From assembly GCF_017355985.1 (NCBI RefSeq), contig NZ_JAFIQU010000004.1, positions 248,001 to 312,000 on the forward strand: a DNA stretch of 64,000 nt. The letters run 5' to 3'. Source of the DNA: Arenibaculum pallidiluteum (lineage in GTDB: Bacteria; Pseudomonadota; Alphaproteobacteria; Azospirillales; Azospirillaceae). Shown piece by piece: positions 11,661-20,677 of the stretch (its first letter is position 1; each line of letters opens with the position of its first letter). The position numbers and the translations under genes were made by a program. A model generated the notes under the pieces. The model was not told the DNA's origin, made no database searches, and was given only the letters and a program-made list of their open reading frames with translations.

Positions 11661-12662
11661 CTACATGCCCATGGCCTTGCTCCAGACGTCGTGCGTCCAG
11701 GCGCCCTCGGGCTTCTTGGTGATCACCGGGTCCGACTTTCCGGCCATCAGCACGTCGACGGTGCGCTGGAAGGCCGCGGGATCCAGCTTGCCGAGCGTCT
11801 TCAGATCGCTGCCGACCAGCTTGGCGATCTCCGAGGCCATGCGGGTCTGATGCTTCTCGGTCTGCGCACCGGTCGCGTCGTTGTCGAGCACGATCCCGGC
11901 AGCCTCCTTGGGGTTCTTGACCGAGTAGTCCCACCCCTTCATGGAGGCCTTCACGAAGCGGGCGAGCTTGTCGACCGTCTTCGGGTCCTTCAGCGCGTTC
12001 TCGAGGACGTAGAGCCCGTCCTCGAGCGTCGCCACGCCCTGGTCCTCGTACTTGAAGACCAGCAGGTCCTCGGGCTTAAGCCCGGCGTCGATGACCTGCC
12101 AGTACTCGTTATAGGTCATGGTCGAGATGCACTGGGCCTGCTTCTGCAGGATCGGGTCGACGTTGAATCCCTGCTTCAGGACCTTCACGTCGGGGCTGGC
12201 GCCCGCGGTCGAGAAGCCCAGCTTGCTCATCCAGGACAGGAACGGATACTCGTTGCCCGCGAACCAGACGCCCAGCGTCTTGCCCTTGAACTCCTCGGGC
12301 TTGGTGATGCCGCTGTCCTTCCGGCAGGTCAGCATCATCCCCGAACGCTCGAAGGGCTGTGCGATGTTCACGAGCGGGACGCCCTTCTCGCGCGTTGCCA
12401 GCGCCGAAGGCATCCAGTCCACGACCACATCCGCTCCGCCGCCCGCGATCACCTGGGACGGGTTGATGTCGGGCCCGCCCGGCTTGATGGTCACGTCGAG
12501 CCCGGCTTCCTTGTAGAAGCCCTTGGCCTGGGCGACGTAGTAGCCCATGAACTGGGCCTGGGTGACCCATTTCAACTGCAGCGTCAGCTTGTCCTGGGCC
12601 TGGGCCGCGCCAGCGCCCGTCAGCCCTGCCGCAAGCGCGGCGATCACAGCCAGCTTCCTCAT
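11661..12662 (-). CDS. ABC transporter substrate-binding protein (NMT1/THI5-like)
   Basis: 333-residue periplasmic binding protein of the NMT1/SsuA/ThiY-like type. Sec signal peptide MRKLAVIAALAAGLTGAGA with probable cleavage after AQA (residue 22). The mature part opens with LTLQLKWVTQAQFMGYYVAQAKGFY, typical of pyrimidine-precursor and riboflavin-precursor binding proteins. It is the last gene of the minus-strand run preT-preA-hyuC-ATPase-permease-permease-SBP, so a pyrimidine or dihydropyrimidine/ureido compound is the likely ligand; that is inference from context. The 42-bp gap to the upstream permease suggests cotranscription. Confidence 0.88.
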   Translation of the reverse strand: MRKLAVIAALAAGLTGAGAAQAQDKLTLQLKWVTQAQFMGYYVAQAKGFYKEAGLDVTIKPGGPDINPSQVIAGGGADVVVDWMPSALATREKGVPLVNIAQPFERSGMMLTCRKDSGITKPEEFKGKTLGVWFAGNEYPFLSWMSKLGFSTAGASPDVKVLKQGFNVDPILQKQAQCISTMTYNEYWQVIDAGLKPEDLLVFKYEDQGVATLEDGLYVLENALKDPKTVDKLARFVKASMKGWDYSVKNPKEAAGIVLDNDATGAQTEKHQTRMASEIAKLVGSDLKTLGKLDPAAFQRTVDVLMAGKSDPVITKKPEGAWTHDVWSKAMGM

Positions 12663-12704
12663 GATTCCGGTCTCCTCGATGCAGAGCCTGTCCCGTTTCT
12701 GGCG

Positions 12705-13691
12705 TCATTTTCGGAACGAGGGATGCCAGAACGTCGTCCCCCGCTCGACCAGCGCGATCAGCCCGTAGGACGCGGACCCGGCCAATGCGGCCACGGCGAT
12801 CGTGGCCCAGACCACGTCCACGTTCATGCGGGCGACCTCGGTGGATATTCTGAAGCCCATGCCGACGATGGGCGTACCGAAGAACTCGGCCACGATGGCG
12901 CCGATCAGCGCCAGCGTCGAGTTCAGCTTCAGCGCGTTGAAGATGAACGGCAGCGCGTTGGGCAGGCGCAGCCGCGCCAGCGTCTGGAGATACCCCGCCG
13001 CGTAGGAGCGCATCAGGTCGCGCTCCATGGACCCCGCCGCGGCAAGCCCCGCCAGCGTGTTCACCAGCATCGGGAAGAAGGTCATCACGACGACAACGGC
13101 CGCCTTCGACTGCCAGTCGAAGCCGAACCACATCACCATAATGGGCGCGATGCCGACGATGGGCATGGCGCTGACGAGGCTGCCCAGCGGCAGCAGCCCG
13201 CGCTGGAGGAAGGGCGAACGGTCGATGGCGATGGCCACAAGGAAGCCCGCGCCGCAGCCCATCGCATATCCCGGGATCACCGAGCGCACGAAGGTCTGCC
13301 GGAAATCGGCCGCCAGCGTCGGCCAGGAGCGGCCGAGCGCGTCCGCGATGGCGGAGGGCGCCGGCAGCAGCACGCGCGGCACCTGGAAGGCCGTCACGAC
13401 CACCTCCCAGGCCCAGAGGAGCAGGAGTCCGAACAGAAGGGGCGTCGCGATGCGGCCGGGCCATCCGTCCCGCGCCGCGAGGCGTACCAGCGCGCTGGTG
13501 CCGGCGATCAACGTGATCAGCAGCGGAGCCACGGAGGAGGCGCCCATCCCCTCGGCTGCGATGCGGGCGACCGTCAGCAGCCCGGCCAGGACCGAGAGCG
13601 CGAAGAGGCCCAGCGCGGCCGGCAGGGAATCCAGCGCTCGCCCCGGGCCCGATAGCTTCGCGCCCAGAGCCTTCGTGCCCTCCGCGCTCAC
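12705..13691 (-). CDS. ABC transporter permease
   Basis: 328-residue inner-membrane permease of the SsuC/TauC-like binding-protein-dependent family. About seven hydrophobic segments are visible; the EAA-type loop lies near YAAGYLQTLARLRLPNALPFI, followed by ALALIGAIVAEF-like helix (LALIGAIVAEFFGTP). Its ATG overlaps the end of the upstream permease by 4 bp, so translation is coupled. It pairs with the permease at 13688 to form the transmembrane channel for the putative pyrimidine importer. Confidence 0.9.
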   Translation of the reverse strand: MSAEGTKALGAKLSGPGRALDSLPAALGLFALSVLAGLLTVARIAAEGMGASSVAPLLITLIAGTSALVRLAARDGWPGRIATPLLFGLLLLWAWEVVVTAFQVPRVLLPAPSAIADALGRSWPTLAADFRQTFVRSVIPGYAMGCGAGFLVAIAIDRSPFLQRGLLPLGSLVSAMPIVGIAPIMVMWFGFDWQSKAAVVVVMTFFPMLVNTLAGLAAAGSMERDLMRSYAAGYLQTLARLRLPNALPFIFNALKLNSTLALIGAIVAEFFGTPIVGMGFRISTEVARMNVDVVWATIAVAALAGSASYGLIALVERGTTFWHPSFRK

Positions 13692-14608
13692 AGCCGGCCT
13701 CCCCGCAGCCGGACCGCCGCGCGCTCGGCGAGGCCGACCGCGCCGACCACCAGCATCGCCAGGAAGGACGCCATGAGCAGCGCGGCCCAGATCTGCACGG
13801 TCTGGCCGTAATAGGAGCCCGTGAGCAGCCTTGCGCCGAGCCCCGCCTGGGCGCCGGTCGGAAGCTCCGCCACGATGGCCCCGACCAGCGCCAGGGCGAT
13901 GGCGACCTTGAGGCTCGGGAACAGAAAGCCCACGGCGGCAGGCCAGCGCAGCTTCGCGAAGACCTGGGCACGATCCGCACTGTAGGTGCGCATCAGATCG
14001 AGCTGCAGCGGATCGGGAGAGCGCAGCCCCTTCACCATGCCGATGGTGACCGGGAAGAAGCTGAGATAGCCCGAGATCACGGCCTTGGGCAGGAGCCCCG
14101 TGAAGCCGAGATTGCCGAGCACCACCACCACCATGGGCGCGATCGCCAGGATCGGGATGGTCTGCGAGGCGATGATCCAGGGCATCAGGGATCTGTCCAG
14201 CGTGCGCAGATGGACGATGCCGATCGCAAGCAGGATGCCCAGCGCGACGCCGATGGCGAAGCCGGCCAGGGTCGCCGAGAGTGTCACCTGCGCGTGGTAG
14301 ACGAGGCTGCGCCGGGAATCGATCGGCCGGTTCAGGACGCTCTCATAGAGCTCGACGCCGATCTGGTGCGGCGCGGGAAGGACCGGCCGCTCCATGGACC
14401 AGGCATGGGCGACCAGATCCGCCGCCGTCCAGGGCGCTCCGGCCCGGTCGAGCTGCTCGCGCGACTGGGGCTCGTTCAGCCAGACCGAGGCCGCGTACCA
14501 GACCACCAGGAGCACGGCGAGCACCGCCGCCACGGGAAGCGCCCTACCCTCCGCAAGCCAGCGCGGCACGGCGCGCCGCGTCGCGGCCGGAATCGCCGCC
14601 GCCGTCAC
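13688..14608 (-). CDS. ABC transporter permease
   Basis: 306-residue inner-membrane permease of the same family as its downstream neighbour. It has an N-terminal helix (residues ~22-40), a large periplasmic loop and a BPD-permease core from about residue 120, with the EAA-like segment SADRAQVFAKLRWPAAVGF and the helix ALALVGAIVAELP. It overlaps the next permease by 4 bp and follows the ATPase by 21 bp. Two distinct permeases imply a heterodimeric channel. Confidence 0.9.
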   Translation of the reverse strand: MTAAAIPAATRRAVPRWLAEGRALPVAAVLAVLLVVWYAASVWLNEPQSREQLDRAGAPWTAADLVAHAWSMERPVLPAPHQIGVELYESVLNRPIDSRRSLVYHAQVTLSATLAGFAIGVALGILLAIGIVHLRTLDRSLMPWIIASQTIPILAIAPMVVVVLGNLGFTGLLPKAVISGYLSFFPVTIGMVKGLRSPDPLQLDLMRTYSADRAQVFAKLRWPAAVGFLFPSLKVAIALALVGAIVAELPTGAQAGLGARLLTGSYYGQTVQIWAALLMASFLAMLVVGAVGLAERAAVRLRGGRL

Positions 14609-14629
14609 GGGCGGCCTCCGCGGCGGCGC

Positions 14630-15460
14630 TCAGTCATAGCTGTGTCCCTCGCGGAGCGCCATGCGCACCCGATGGGCGATCTCCAGGAAGGCCGGCGTCT
14701 CGCGGGCCTCGAGATCGCGGTCGCGGGGCAGGTCGCTGTCGATCACCTCGACGATCCGGCCGGGCCGCGGCGACATCACCACGACCCGCGAGGACAGGAA
14801 CACGGCCTCGGGGATCGAATGCGTGACGAAGACGACCGTCAGCCCCGTCTGGGCCCATAGGCGCAGCAGGTGAAGGTTCAGCTTGTCCCGCGTGATCTCG
14901 TCCAGGGCCCCGAAGGGCTCGTCCATCAGCAGCAGCTCGGGCTCGAAGCTCATGGCGCGCGCGATGGAGGCGCGCTGCTGCATGCCGCCCGAGAGCTGCC
15001 ATGGGAACTTCCGCGCGAAGCCGCTGAGCCCCACGAGATCCAGGTACCGCTTGGCCCTGGCCTGCCGCTCGGCCTTGGACATGCCCATGATCTCGAGCGG
15101 CAGCATGACGTTGCGCTCGATCGAGCGCCACGGGTACAGCGCCGGAGCCTGGAACACGTAGCCGTAGGAGCGGTCGAGCCGGGCCTGCTCGGGCGTGCCG
15201 CCGTTCACGGTCACCGTGCCGCCGGTCGGCCTCTCGAGATCGGCAATCACCCGCATCAGGGTGGTCTTGCCGCAGCCCGAAGGTCCGATCAGCGATACGA
15301 AGTCGCCCTTGCGGATCGTCAGGTCGATGTCGCTCAGCGCCGTCACCGGCGCATCGGGCGTCTGGTAGACCAGCGTCAGGCGCCGCGCCTCGACGACCGG
15401 CGGCCGCGCCTCCGCGGCCGCCGTCGCCGCGGCGGTCCTGGTCGCATGGGCAATGCTCAT
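14630..15460 (-). CDS. ABC transporter ATP-binding protein
   Basis: 276-residue nucleotide-binding subunit. Walker A is GPSGCGKTT, the signature LSGGMQQR and Walker B LLMDEPFGALDE, with the H-loop in FVTHSIPEAV. This is the SsuB/TauB type. ATG 15460 overlaps the stop of the upstream amidohydrolase (start of overlap 15457) by 4 bp, which fixes the start; the much longer open frame upstream is the shadow of that gene. It energises import by the two adjacent permeases. Confidence 0.93.
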   Translation of the reverse strand: MSIAHATRTAAATAAAEARPPVVEARRLTLVYQTPDAPVTALSDIDLTIRKGDFVSLIGPSGCGKTTLMRVIADLERPTGGTVTVNGGTPEQARLDRSYGYVFQAPALYPWRSIERNVMLPLEIMGMSKAERQARAKRYLDLVGLSGFARKFPWQLSGGMQQRASIARAMSFEPELLLMDEPFGALDEITRDKLNLHLLRLWAQTGLTVVFVTHSIPEAVFLSSRVVVMSPRPGRIVEVIDSDLPRDRDLEARETPAFLEIAHRVRMALREGHSYD

Positions 15461-16707
15461 CGCGCGCGTTCCTGAAGGGTGCGGTCGTAGGATAGCACGG
15501 CCTGGAGTAGGACGTTGGCTCCGGCTGAGGCTTGGTCGAACTCGATCTTCTCGACCTCGTTGTGGCTGATGCCCTTCTCGCAGGGAACGAAGATCATGGC
15601 CGTCGGCGCGACGCGCGCCACATAGGCGGCATCGTGTCCGGGGCCCGAGACGATGTCGCGATGCGAGAAGCCCTGGGCCGCGGCGGCCTCGCGGACCGCG
15701 GCGACGCATTCGGCATCGAAGCGCACCGCGGGCGAGTCCCAGATGTCCTCGACGCGCGCCTCCACCCCGGATTCGCGGGCAATCGCCGCGATCGCCTCCT
15801 TCACCTCGCCATCCATGCGCGCCAGGACGGCGTCGTCGGGATGGCGCAGGTCGATGGAGAAGAAGACCTCGCCCGGGATGATGTTGCGCGAGTTCGGCCG
15901 GCACTCCATCAGACCGACCGTGGTGACGGCCTGCGGCGCATGGTCGTGTCCGATCGTGTTGATCGCCTGCACCATGCGTGCCGCCGCCAGCAGCGCATCG
16001 CGCCGCAGATGCATGGGCGTCGAGCCGGCATGGCTCTCGAAGCCGGTGACCGTCACCTCGTACCAGCGCATTCCCTGCACGCCCGTGACGACGCCGACCT
16101 CCTTCCCCTCGTCCTCGAGGATCGGCCCCTGCTCGATATGCAGCTCGAACATCGCCGAGAGCCTGTGGTCGCCGCAGCGCTCCGTCCCGCGGTACCCGAT
16201 GCGGTCGAGCTCGTCGCCGAAGCGCTTGCCCTCGCGGTCGGTCCGGCTGTCGGCGAACTCCCGGGTGAAGGCGCCGGCGAAGACACCCGAGCACAGCATC
16301 GCCGGGGCGAAGCGCGACCCCTCCTCATTGGTCCAGTTCACGACCTCGAGCGGGGCGTGCGTCTCGTATCCCGCGTCGTTCAGCGTGCGCAGCACCTCCA
16401 GCCCCGAAAGGACGCCCAGGATGCCGTCGAACTTCCCGCCGGTCGGCTGGGTATCCAGGTGGCTTCCCATGGCGATGGGGGGAAGGCCGGGATCCCGGCC
16501 GGGCCGCCGCGCGAACATGTTGCCCATGTCGTCGACCGTCACGGTGCAGCCGGCCGCCTCGGCCGCGGCCTTGAACCAGTCGCGGACCTGGCGGTCGAGG
16601 TCCGTCAGCGTCAGCCGGCAGATGCCGCCCTTTGGCGTGCCGCCGATCTCGGCGGTCTCCATCAGGGTGTCCCAGAGGCGCTGGGCATCGATTCTAAGGT
16701 TGTTCAT
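15457..16707 (-). CDS. Zn-dependent M20 amidohydrolase, probable beta-ureidopropionase
   Basis: 416 residues of the M20 family branch that contains N-carbamoyl-L-amino-acid hydrolase, allantoate amidohydrolase and bacterial beta-ureidopropionase. Metal-site signatures are MGSHLDTQPTGGKFDG, WTNEEGSRF, LHIEQGP and GPGHDAAYVA. It cleaves N-carbamoyl compounds to amine, ammonia and CO2. Lying between preTA and the importer genes, and with hydA nearby, it most likely carries out step three of reductive pyrimidine degradation (carbamoyl-beta-alanine to beta-alanine). The specific substrate is inferred from context. It overlaps the ABC ATPase by 4 bp. Confidence 0.87.
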   Translation of the reverse strand: MNNLRIDAQRLWDTLMETAEIGGTPKGGICRLTLTDLDRQVRDWFKAAAEAAGCTVTVDDMGNMFARRPGRDPGLPPIAMGSHLDTQPTGGKFDGILGVLSGLEVLRTLNDAGYETHAPLEVVNWTNEEGSRFAPAMLCSGVFAGAFTREFADSRTDREGKRFGDELDRIGYRGTERCGDHRLSAMFELHIEQGPILEDEGKEVGVVTGVQGMRWYEVTVTGFESHAGSTPMHLRRDALLAAARMVQAINTIGHDHAPQAVTTVGLMECRPNSRNIIPGEVFFSIDLRHPDDAVLARMDGEVKEAIAAIARESGVEARVEDIWDSPAVRFDAECVAAVREAAAAQGFSHRDIVSGPGHDAAYVARVAPTAMIFVPCEKGISHNEVEKIEFDQASAGANVLLQAVLSYDRTLQERAR

Positions 16708-16803
16708 GGCTCATCCCTGATTCCTGCCTGCTTCTGCAAGACGGGTGCCAGCCCGCCGGCGCGCGGAGCGTCGGTCACCGGCGGCGCGCCACCCGAAGCG
16801 GAA

Positions 16804-16838
16804 GCGGCGCCGTGCCTATTTTACAGGCACGGCGCCGC
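16804..16838. terminator. strong hairpin between preA and the amidohydrolase gene
   Basis: Perfect 14-bp stem GCGGCGCCGTGCCT / AGGCACGGCGCCGC with a 7-nt loop (ATTTTAC), 3 bp past the preA stop. There is no T run on the minus strand. It may partly terminate or stabilise the preTA message within a longer operon. Confidence 0.6.
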
Positions 16839-16841
16839 GCG

Positions 16842-18131
16842 TCACTCGGCCGGGGTGGCCTCCAGCGGCCGCCGCATCGGGTTGTTGGGGTGCTCCTTCC
16901 AGGTGATCGGCGGGAGCCCGGTCTTGTGCTCGACCATGGTGATGCAGCCGTCGACGGGACAGACATGCATGCACAGATTGCAGCCCACGCACTCGGCGTC
17001 GATCACCTCGTAGCGGCGCTGCCCCTCGACCCGCAGCGCCCCGATCGCCTGGTGCGAGGTATCCTCGCAGACGATGTGGCACTTGCCGCACTTGATGCAG
17101 AGGTCCTGGTCGATCTCGGCGATGATCTTGTAGTTGAGGTTCAGGTCCTCCCAGTGGACGAAGTTCGGGATCGCAGCGCCCTGGAAGCTACGCAGCGTCG
17201 CGTGGCCCTTCTCCTCCATCCAGTTCGCGAGCCCGTCCGCCATGTCCTCCACGATCCTGAAGCCGTGCGTCATGGCGGCCGTGCAGACCTGGACGGTACC
17301 CGCGCCCAGCGCCATGAATTCGGCCGCGTCGCGCCAGGTGGAGACGCCGCCGATCCCCGAGATCGCCATGCCGGCACATTCGGGATCGCGCGCGATCTCG
17401 GCCACCATGCGCATGGCGATCGGCTTCACTGCCGGCCCGCAATAGCCGCCATGGGTCCCCTTCCCGTCGACGGTCGGCGTCGGCGCCATCAGGTCCAGAT
17501 CGACGGACATGATGGACTGGATCGTGTTGATCAGCGACACGGCGTCGGCCCCGCCGCGCTTCGCGGCACGCGCGGGGCCCAGGATGTTGGTGATGTTCGG
17601 CGTCAACTTCACGATGACGGGCATGCGCGAGTGCTGCTTGCACCAGCGCGTCACCATCTCGACGTATTCGGGCACCTGCCCGACGGCGGATCCCATCCCA
17701 CGCTCCGACATGCCGTGGGGACAGCCGAAGTTCAGCTCGATCCCGTCGGCGCCGGTCTCCTCGACGCGCCCCAGGATGCGCTTCCAGCTCTCCTCCTCGC
17801 AGGGGACCATCAGCGAGACGATCATCGCGCGGTCGGGGAACTGCTTCTTCACCGCCGTGATCTCGCGCAGGTTCACCTCCAGCGGGCGGTCGGTGATCAG
17901 CTCGATGTTGTTCAGCCCGGCGACGCGGGCGCCCTGGTAGCTGTAGGCGCCGTAGCGCGAGGACACGTTGACGATGGGCGGATCCTCGCCCAGCGTCTTC
18001 CAGACGACCCCGCCCCAGCCCGCCCTGAAGGCGCGGACGACGTTGACCTCCTTGTCGGTCGGCGGAGCGGAGGCGAGCCAGAACGGGTTGGGCGACTTGA
18101 TGCCGATGAAGCTGCTGGCGATGCTGGCCAT
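16842..18131 (-). CDS. preA: NAD-dependent dihydropyrimidine dehydrogenase subunit PreA
   Basis: 429 residues. The N-terminal FMN barrel is dihydroorotate dehydrogenase-like (SPNPFWLASAPPTDKE, ELNFGCPHGMSERGMG, KLTPNITNI). The C-terminus has two 4Fe-4S ferredoxin motifs, CIKCGKCHIVCED and CVGCNLCMHVCPVDGC. With PreT it reduces uracil and thymine to dihydro forms, step one of the reductive pathway. ATG 18131 gives the family's normal beginning (MASIASSFIGIKSPNPF); the open frame upstream is the shadow of preT. It follows preT by 11 bp. Confidence 0.95.
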   Translation of the reverse strand: MASIASSFIGIKSPNPFWLASAPPTDKEVNVVRAFRAGWGGVVWKTLGEDPPIVNVSSRYGAYSYQGARVAGLNNIELITDRPLEVNLREITAVKKQFPDRAMIVSLMVPCEEESWKRILGRVEETGADGIELNFGCPHGMSERGMGSAVGQVPEYVEMVTRWCKQHSRMPVIVKLTPNITNILGPARAAKRGGADAVSLINTIQSIMSVDLDLMAPTPTVDGKGTHGGYCGPAVKPIAMRMVAEIARDPECAGMAISGIGGVSTWRDAAEFMALGAGTVQVCTAAMTHGFRIVEDMADGLANWMEEKGHATLRSFQGAAIPNFVHWEDLNLNYKIIAEIDQDLCIKCGKCHIVCEDTSHQAIGALRVEGQRRYEVIDAECVGCNLCMHVCPVDGCITMVEHKTGLPPITWKEHPNNPMRRPLEATPAE

Positions 18132-18142
18132 GGCTGGTCCCC

Positions 18143-19492
18143 TCAGGCGCGGAGCGCGCGGTCGATGGCGTGGGCGGCGAGCTTGCCGTCCTGGACGGCG
18201 CTCACCGTCAGGTCGGCGCCGGGGACGCAGTCCCCGCCGGCATAGACGCCCTTGAGCGAGGTCTCGCGGTCCTCGTTCACGAGGATGCGCCCTTCCCTGC
18301 TCAGCTCCAGCACCTCGCCCGCCGCAGCATCGAAGGGCGACGGCACGAAGCGCTGCCCAATGGCCTTGAAGACCTGGTCGCACAGGATCGTGAAGGTCTC
18401 GCCCGTGCCGACGAGGCGCCCCCCGTCGTCGAGGCGCGTGTACTCGAACTCCATCTCCATCACGCGCCCGCCGTGCCCGATCGCCCGGCGCGGCTGTGCC
18501 CAGTGCTTGATCTTCACGCCGTTGGTCTGCGCCCACTCGACCTCCGCCCAGGTGGCGCTCATGGTCTCAGGGCCGCGACGGTAGACCATGGTCACGTCCT
18601 CGGCGCCCAGGCGCCTGGCCTGTGTCGCGGCGTCGATGGCGGTGTTCCCGCCGCCGATCACAACCACCTTGCGTCCGATGGGCAGCCTGGACTTGTCGGG
18701 CTCCTGGCGCAGCCGCGCGATGAAATCCACGGCATCGAAGATGCCCGAGAGATCCTCGCCGGCGACGTTCAGCGCGTTGACCGCGTTGTGCCCAAGCCCA
18801 AGGAACACGGCGTCGTACTCGCGGCGCAGCTCGCCCAGCGAGACGTCGCGGCCGAGCGCCTTGTGCTCGATCGAAATGCCCCCGAGGGCCAGGATGAAGT
18901 CCACCTCGGCTTGGGCGAAGCCGCCGACCGCCTTGTAGGCGGCGATGCCGTACTCGTTCAGCCCGCCGGCCTTCGGGCGCGCTTCGAAGACCGTGACCTC
19001 ATGACCGAACATGGCCAGACGATGGGCGCAGGAGAGCCCGGCCGGCCCGGCGCCGACCACGGCGACGCGGCGGCCGGTGGAAGGCTGGCGCGCGAAGGGC
19101 TGCCCGCCAGCCTCGAAAAGCGCGTCGGTGGCGAAGCGCTGCAGCAGACCGATCGCGACCGGCTTCTCCTCCTGCGCCATGCGCACGCAGGCGCCTTCGC
19201 ACAGGATTTCGGTCGGACAGACGCGGGCGCACATGCCGCCCATCACGTTCTCTTCCAGGATCGTGACGGCGGCACCCTTCACGTTTCCCGTCGCGATCCC
19301 GCGGATGAAGCCCGGGATGTCGATGCCGGTGGGACAGGCCTCGACGCAGGGGGCGTCATAGCAGAAGTAGCAGCGGTTCGCCTCGATAACGGCCTGACGG
19401 CCGGTGAGCGGCGGCGTCGCGTCCAGGTCGAAGTTGCGCCGGTATTCGTCCGGGCTCAGCCGCCCCGCGGCGACATCGGACTGCATTGTCAT
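18143..19492 (-). CDS. preT: dihydropyrimidine dehydrogenase subunit PreT (FAD/NAD(P) oxidoreductase)
   Basis: 449 residues. The N-terminal Cys-rich region (CYFCYDAPCVEACPTGIDI; GGMCARVCPTEILCEGAC) is the Fer4_20 iron-sulfur module. FAD binding follows at VVGAGPAGLSCA and NAD(P) binding at VIGGGNTAIDAA, as in glutamate synthase small-chain relatives. It passes electrons from NADH to PreA. First gene of a minus-strand operon; 141 bp separate it from the divergent RutR-like regulator, with a RutR-type box at 19575-19590 in that gap. Confidence 0.95.
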   Translation of the reverse strand: MTMQSDVAAGRLSPDEYRRNFDLDATPPLTGRQAVIEANRCYFCYDAPCVEACPTGIDIPGFIRGIATGNVKGAAVTILEENVMGGMCARVCPTEILCEGACVRMAQEEKPVAIGLLQRFATDALFEAGGQPFARQPSTGRRVAVVGAGPAGLSCAHRLAMFGHEVTVFEARPKAGGLNEYGIAAYKAVGGFAQAEVDFILALGGISIEHKALGRDVSLGELRREYDAVFLGLGHNAVNALNVAGEDLSGIFDAVDFIARLRQEPDKSRLPIGRKVVVIGGGNTAIDAATQARRLGAEDVTMVYRRGPETMSATWAEVEWAQTNGVKIKHWAQPRRAIGHGGRVMEMEFEYTRLDDGGRLVGTGETFTILCDQVFKAIGQRFVPSPFDAAAGEVLELSREGRILVNEDRETSLKGVYAGGDCVPGADLTVSAVQDGKLAAHAIDRALRA

Positions 19493-19574
19493 GAACCTGC
19501 TCCCTGTCCGGAAGGTTCAGGCGGCTGGCGCGTTCGCGCGGCCGCCGCTTCTTGGAAAGAACGGTACGGCGTGT

Positions 19575-19590
19575 TTGACCGAACGGTCAA
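19575..19590. promoter_or_regulatory. RutR-type operator between preT and rutR-like gene
   Basis: Perfect dyad TTGACCG-AA-CGGTCAA, 16 bp. It has the same length, spacing and half-site core as the E. coli RutR consensus TTGACCA-NN-TGGTCAA. It sits 83 bp upstream of preT and 44 bp upstream of the TetR gene, so it can repress both. A second, weaker copy lies before hydA. Confidence 0.8.
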
Positions 19591-19633
19591 TATGTTCCAT
19601 TTTTGCCTTCCGGAGCGGCAGAATGGATCCAAG

Positions 19634-20305
19634 ATGACCATTATATCGGCGGAGGTACCGGCCAGTGGGCGTGCACGCCGGGCCTCGGGCCTGCGGAGCG
19701 AGGCGACAATCCTTCAGGCTGCGGAGCGGGTTTTCGCGGAGCGCGGTTTCAAGGGCGCCTCCATGTCGGAGATCGCCGCGGCCGCCCACATGCCGAAGCC
19801 CAACCTGCACTACTATTTCGGCACCAAGGAGGCGCTCTACCGCGCGGTGCTGACCGACATCCTCGAAACCTGGCTGGGCGAGGCCGACGCCTTCGTTCCC
19901 GACGGGGATCCTGCCCAAGCCTTGGGCAGCTACGTCCGCGCCAAGATGCGCTGGAGCCGCGAGCGGCCGCACGCCTCGCGCGTCTTCGCGAACGAAGTGC
20001 TGCACGGCGCGCTGTTCATCGGACCCTATCTCTCGGATGACCTGCGCCGCCGCGTCGAGCAGAAGGGCAAGGTGATCGAAGGCTGGATCCGCGGTGGCCG
20101 CATGGCGCGCGTCGATCCAAGGGCTCTGTTCTTCATGCTGTGGGCGATGACCCAGACCTGGGCGGATTTCGCCGTCCAGGTCCATGCCGTGCTGGGCGTC
20201 GCCGATCTGTCGGAAGCCGCCTACGACGCGATCACCGAGGAGGTCGTCGCCTTCGCACTACGCGGGTGCGGGCTGGACGCGGACGGACGCCCCCCCGCAA
20301 CCTGA
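19634..20305 (+). CDS. rutR: TetR-family regulator, RutR-like
   Basis: 223 residues. N-terminal TetR HTH (ILQAAERVFAERGF, MSEIAAAAHMPKPNLHYYFGTKE) and a C-terminal domain like that of RutR/YcdC (RVFANEVLHGA, MLWAMTQTWADF). E. coli RutR senses uracil/thymine and controls pyrimidine use. Divergent from preT, with a matching operator between them and another before hydA, it should be the local pyrimidine-responsive repressor. ATG 19634 is chosen from length and alignment with the HTH; an upstream in-frame ATG at 19592 would abut the operator. Confidence 0.88.
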   Translation: MTIISAEVPASGRARRASGLRSEATILQAAERVFAERGFKGASMSEIAAAAHMPKPNLHYYFGTKEALYRAVLTDILETWLGEADAFVPDGDPAQALGSYVRAKMRWSRERPHASRVFANEVLHGALFIGPYLSDDLRRRVEQKGKVIEGWIRGGRMARVDPRALFFMLWAMTQTWADFAVQVHAVLGVADLSEAAYDAITEEVVAFALRGCGLDADGRPPAT

Positions 20306-20310
20306 TAGCG

Positions 20311-20329
20311 CGGCCGCGCGGAGCGGCCG
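20311..20329. terminator. short hairpin between rutR-like gene and the convergent hypothetical gene
   Basis: 7-bp stem CGGCCGC / GCGGCCG with a 5-nt loop fills the 24-bp gap between two convergent genes. No T run on either side, so it is a weak terminator candidate. Confidence 0.45.
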
Positions 20330-20677
20330 TCAGTCCGTTCTCTCCCGGTCGATGGCCGCCTGGACCAGAAAGGCATGCAGTTTCCTGCGGCCGAGATGGC
20401 GGATGCGGTTCTCCTCGGGGTCGGCTGTCGGCATGATCTCGACGATCGCGGCCCGCCAGCCGTTGGCGATCAGCGCGCGGGCCACGTCGGCATAGCCGAA
20501 ATAGCCCTTCTCCGGCTGCTCCCAGGGCGGCCGAAGGTCCGAACGCCTGAGTACGAAGCGATTGGACTGGCTCGATGCGCCGGCATTGGAGAGCCGTGCG
20601 ATCAGCAGCCTTTCTCCGTCAGCCAGCCGGACCGACAGGATGGGCTTAATCCCCGAGCTTTCCCGCCCGCTCTGCAC
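20330..20677 (-). CDS. hypothetical protein, about 115 residues
   Basis: I do not recognise this protein. The minus-strand frame has strong GC3 bias from about 20680 to its stop, with a coherent composition: KPILSVRLADGERLLIARLSN, then a basic stretch, then FGYADVARALIANGWRAAIVEI and a C-terminal RHLGRRKLHAFLVQAAIDRE. It looks like a small soluble alpha/beta protein. The start is uncertain: GTG 20677 is the best codon with GGGGTG some distance upstream, but the frame stays open to 20989. A dyad TTGACC-N7-GGTCAA at 20742-20760 lies upstream. The overlapping plus-strand frame from 20375 looks like a shadow. Confidence 0.5.
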   Translation of the reverse strand: MQSGRESSGIKPILSVRLADGERLLIARLSNAGASSQSNRFVLRRSDLRPPWEQPEKGYFGYADVARALIANGWRAAIVEIMPTADPEENRIRHLGRRKLHAFLVQAAIDRERTD

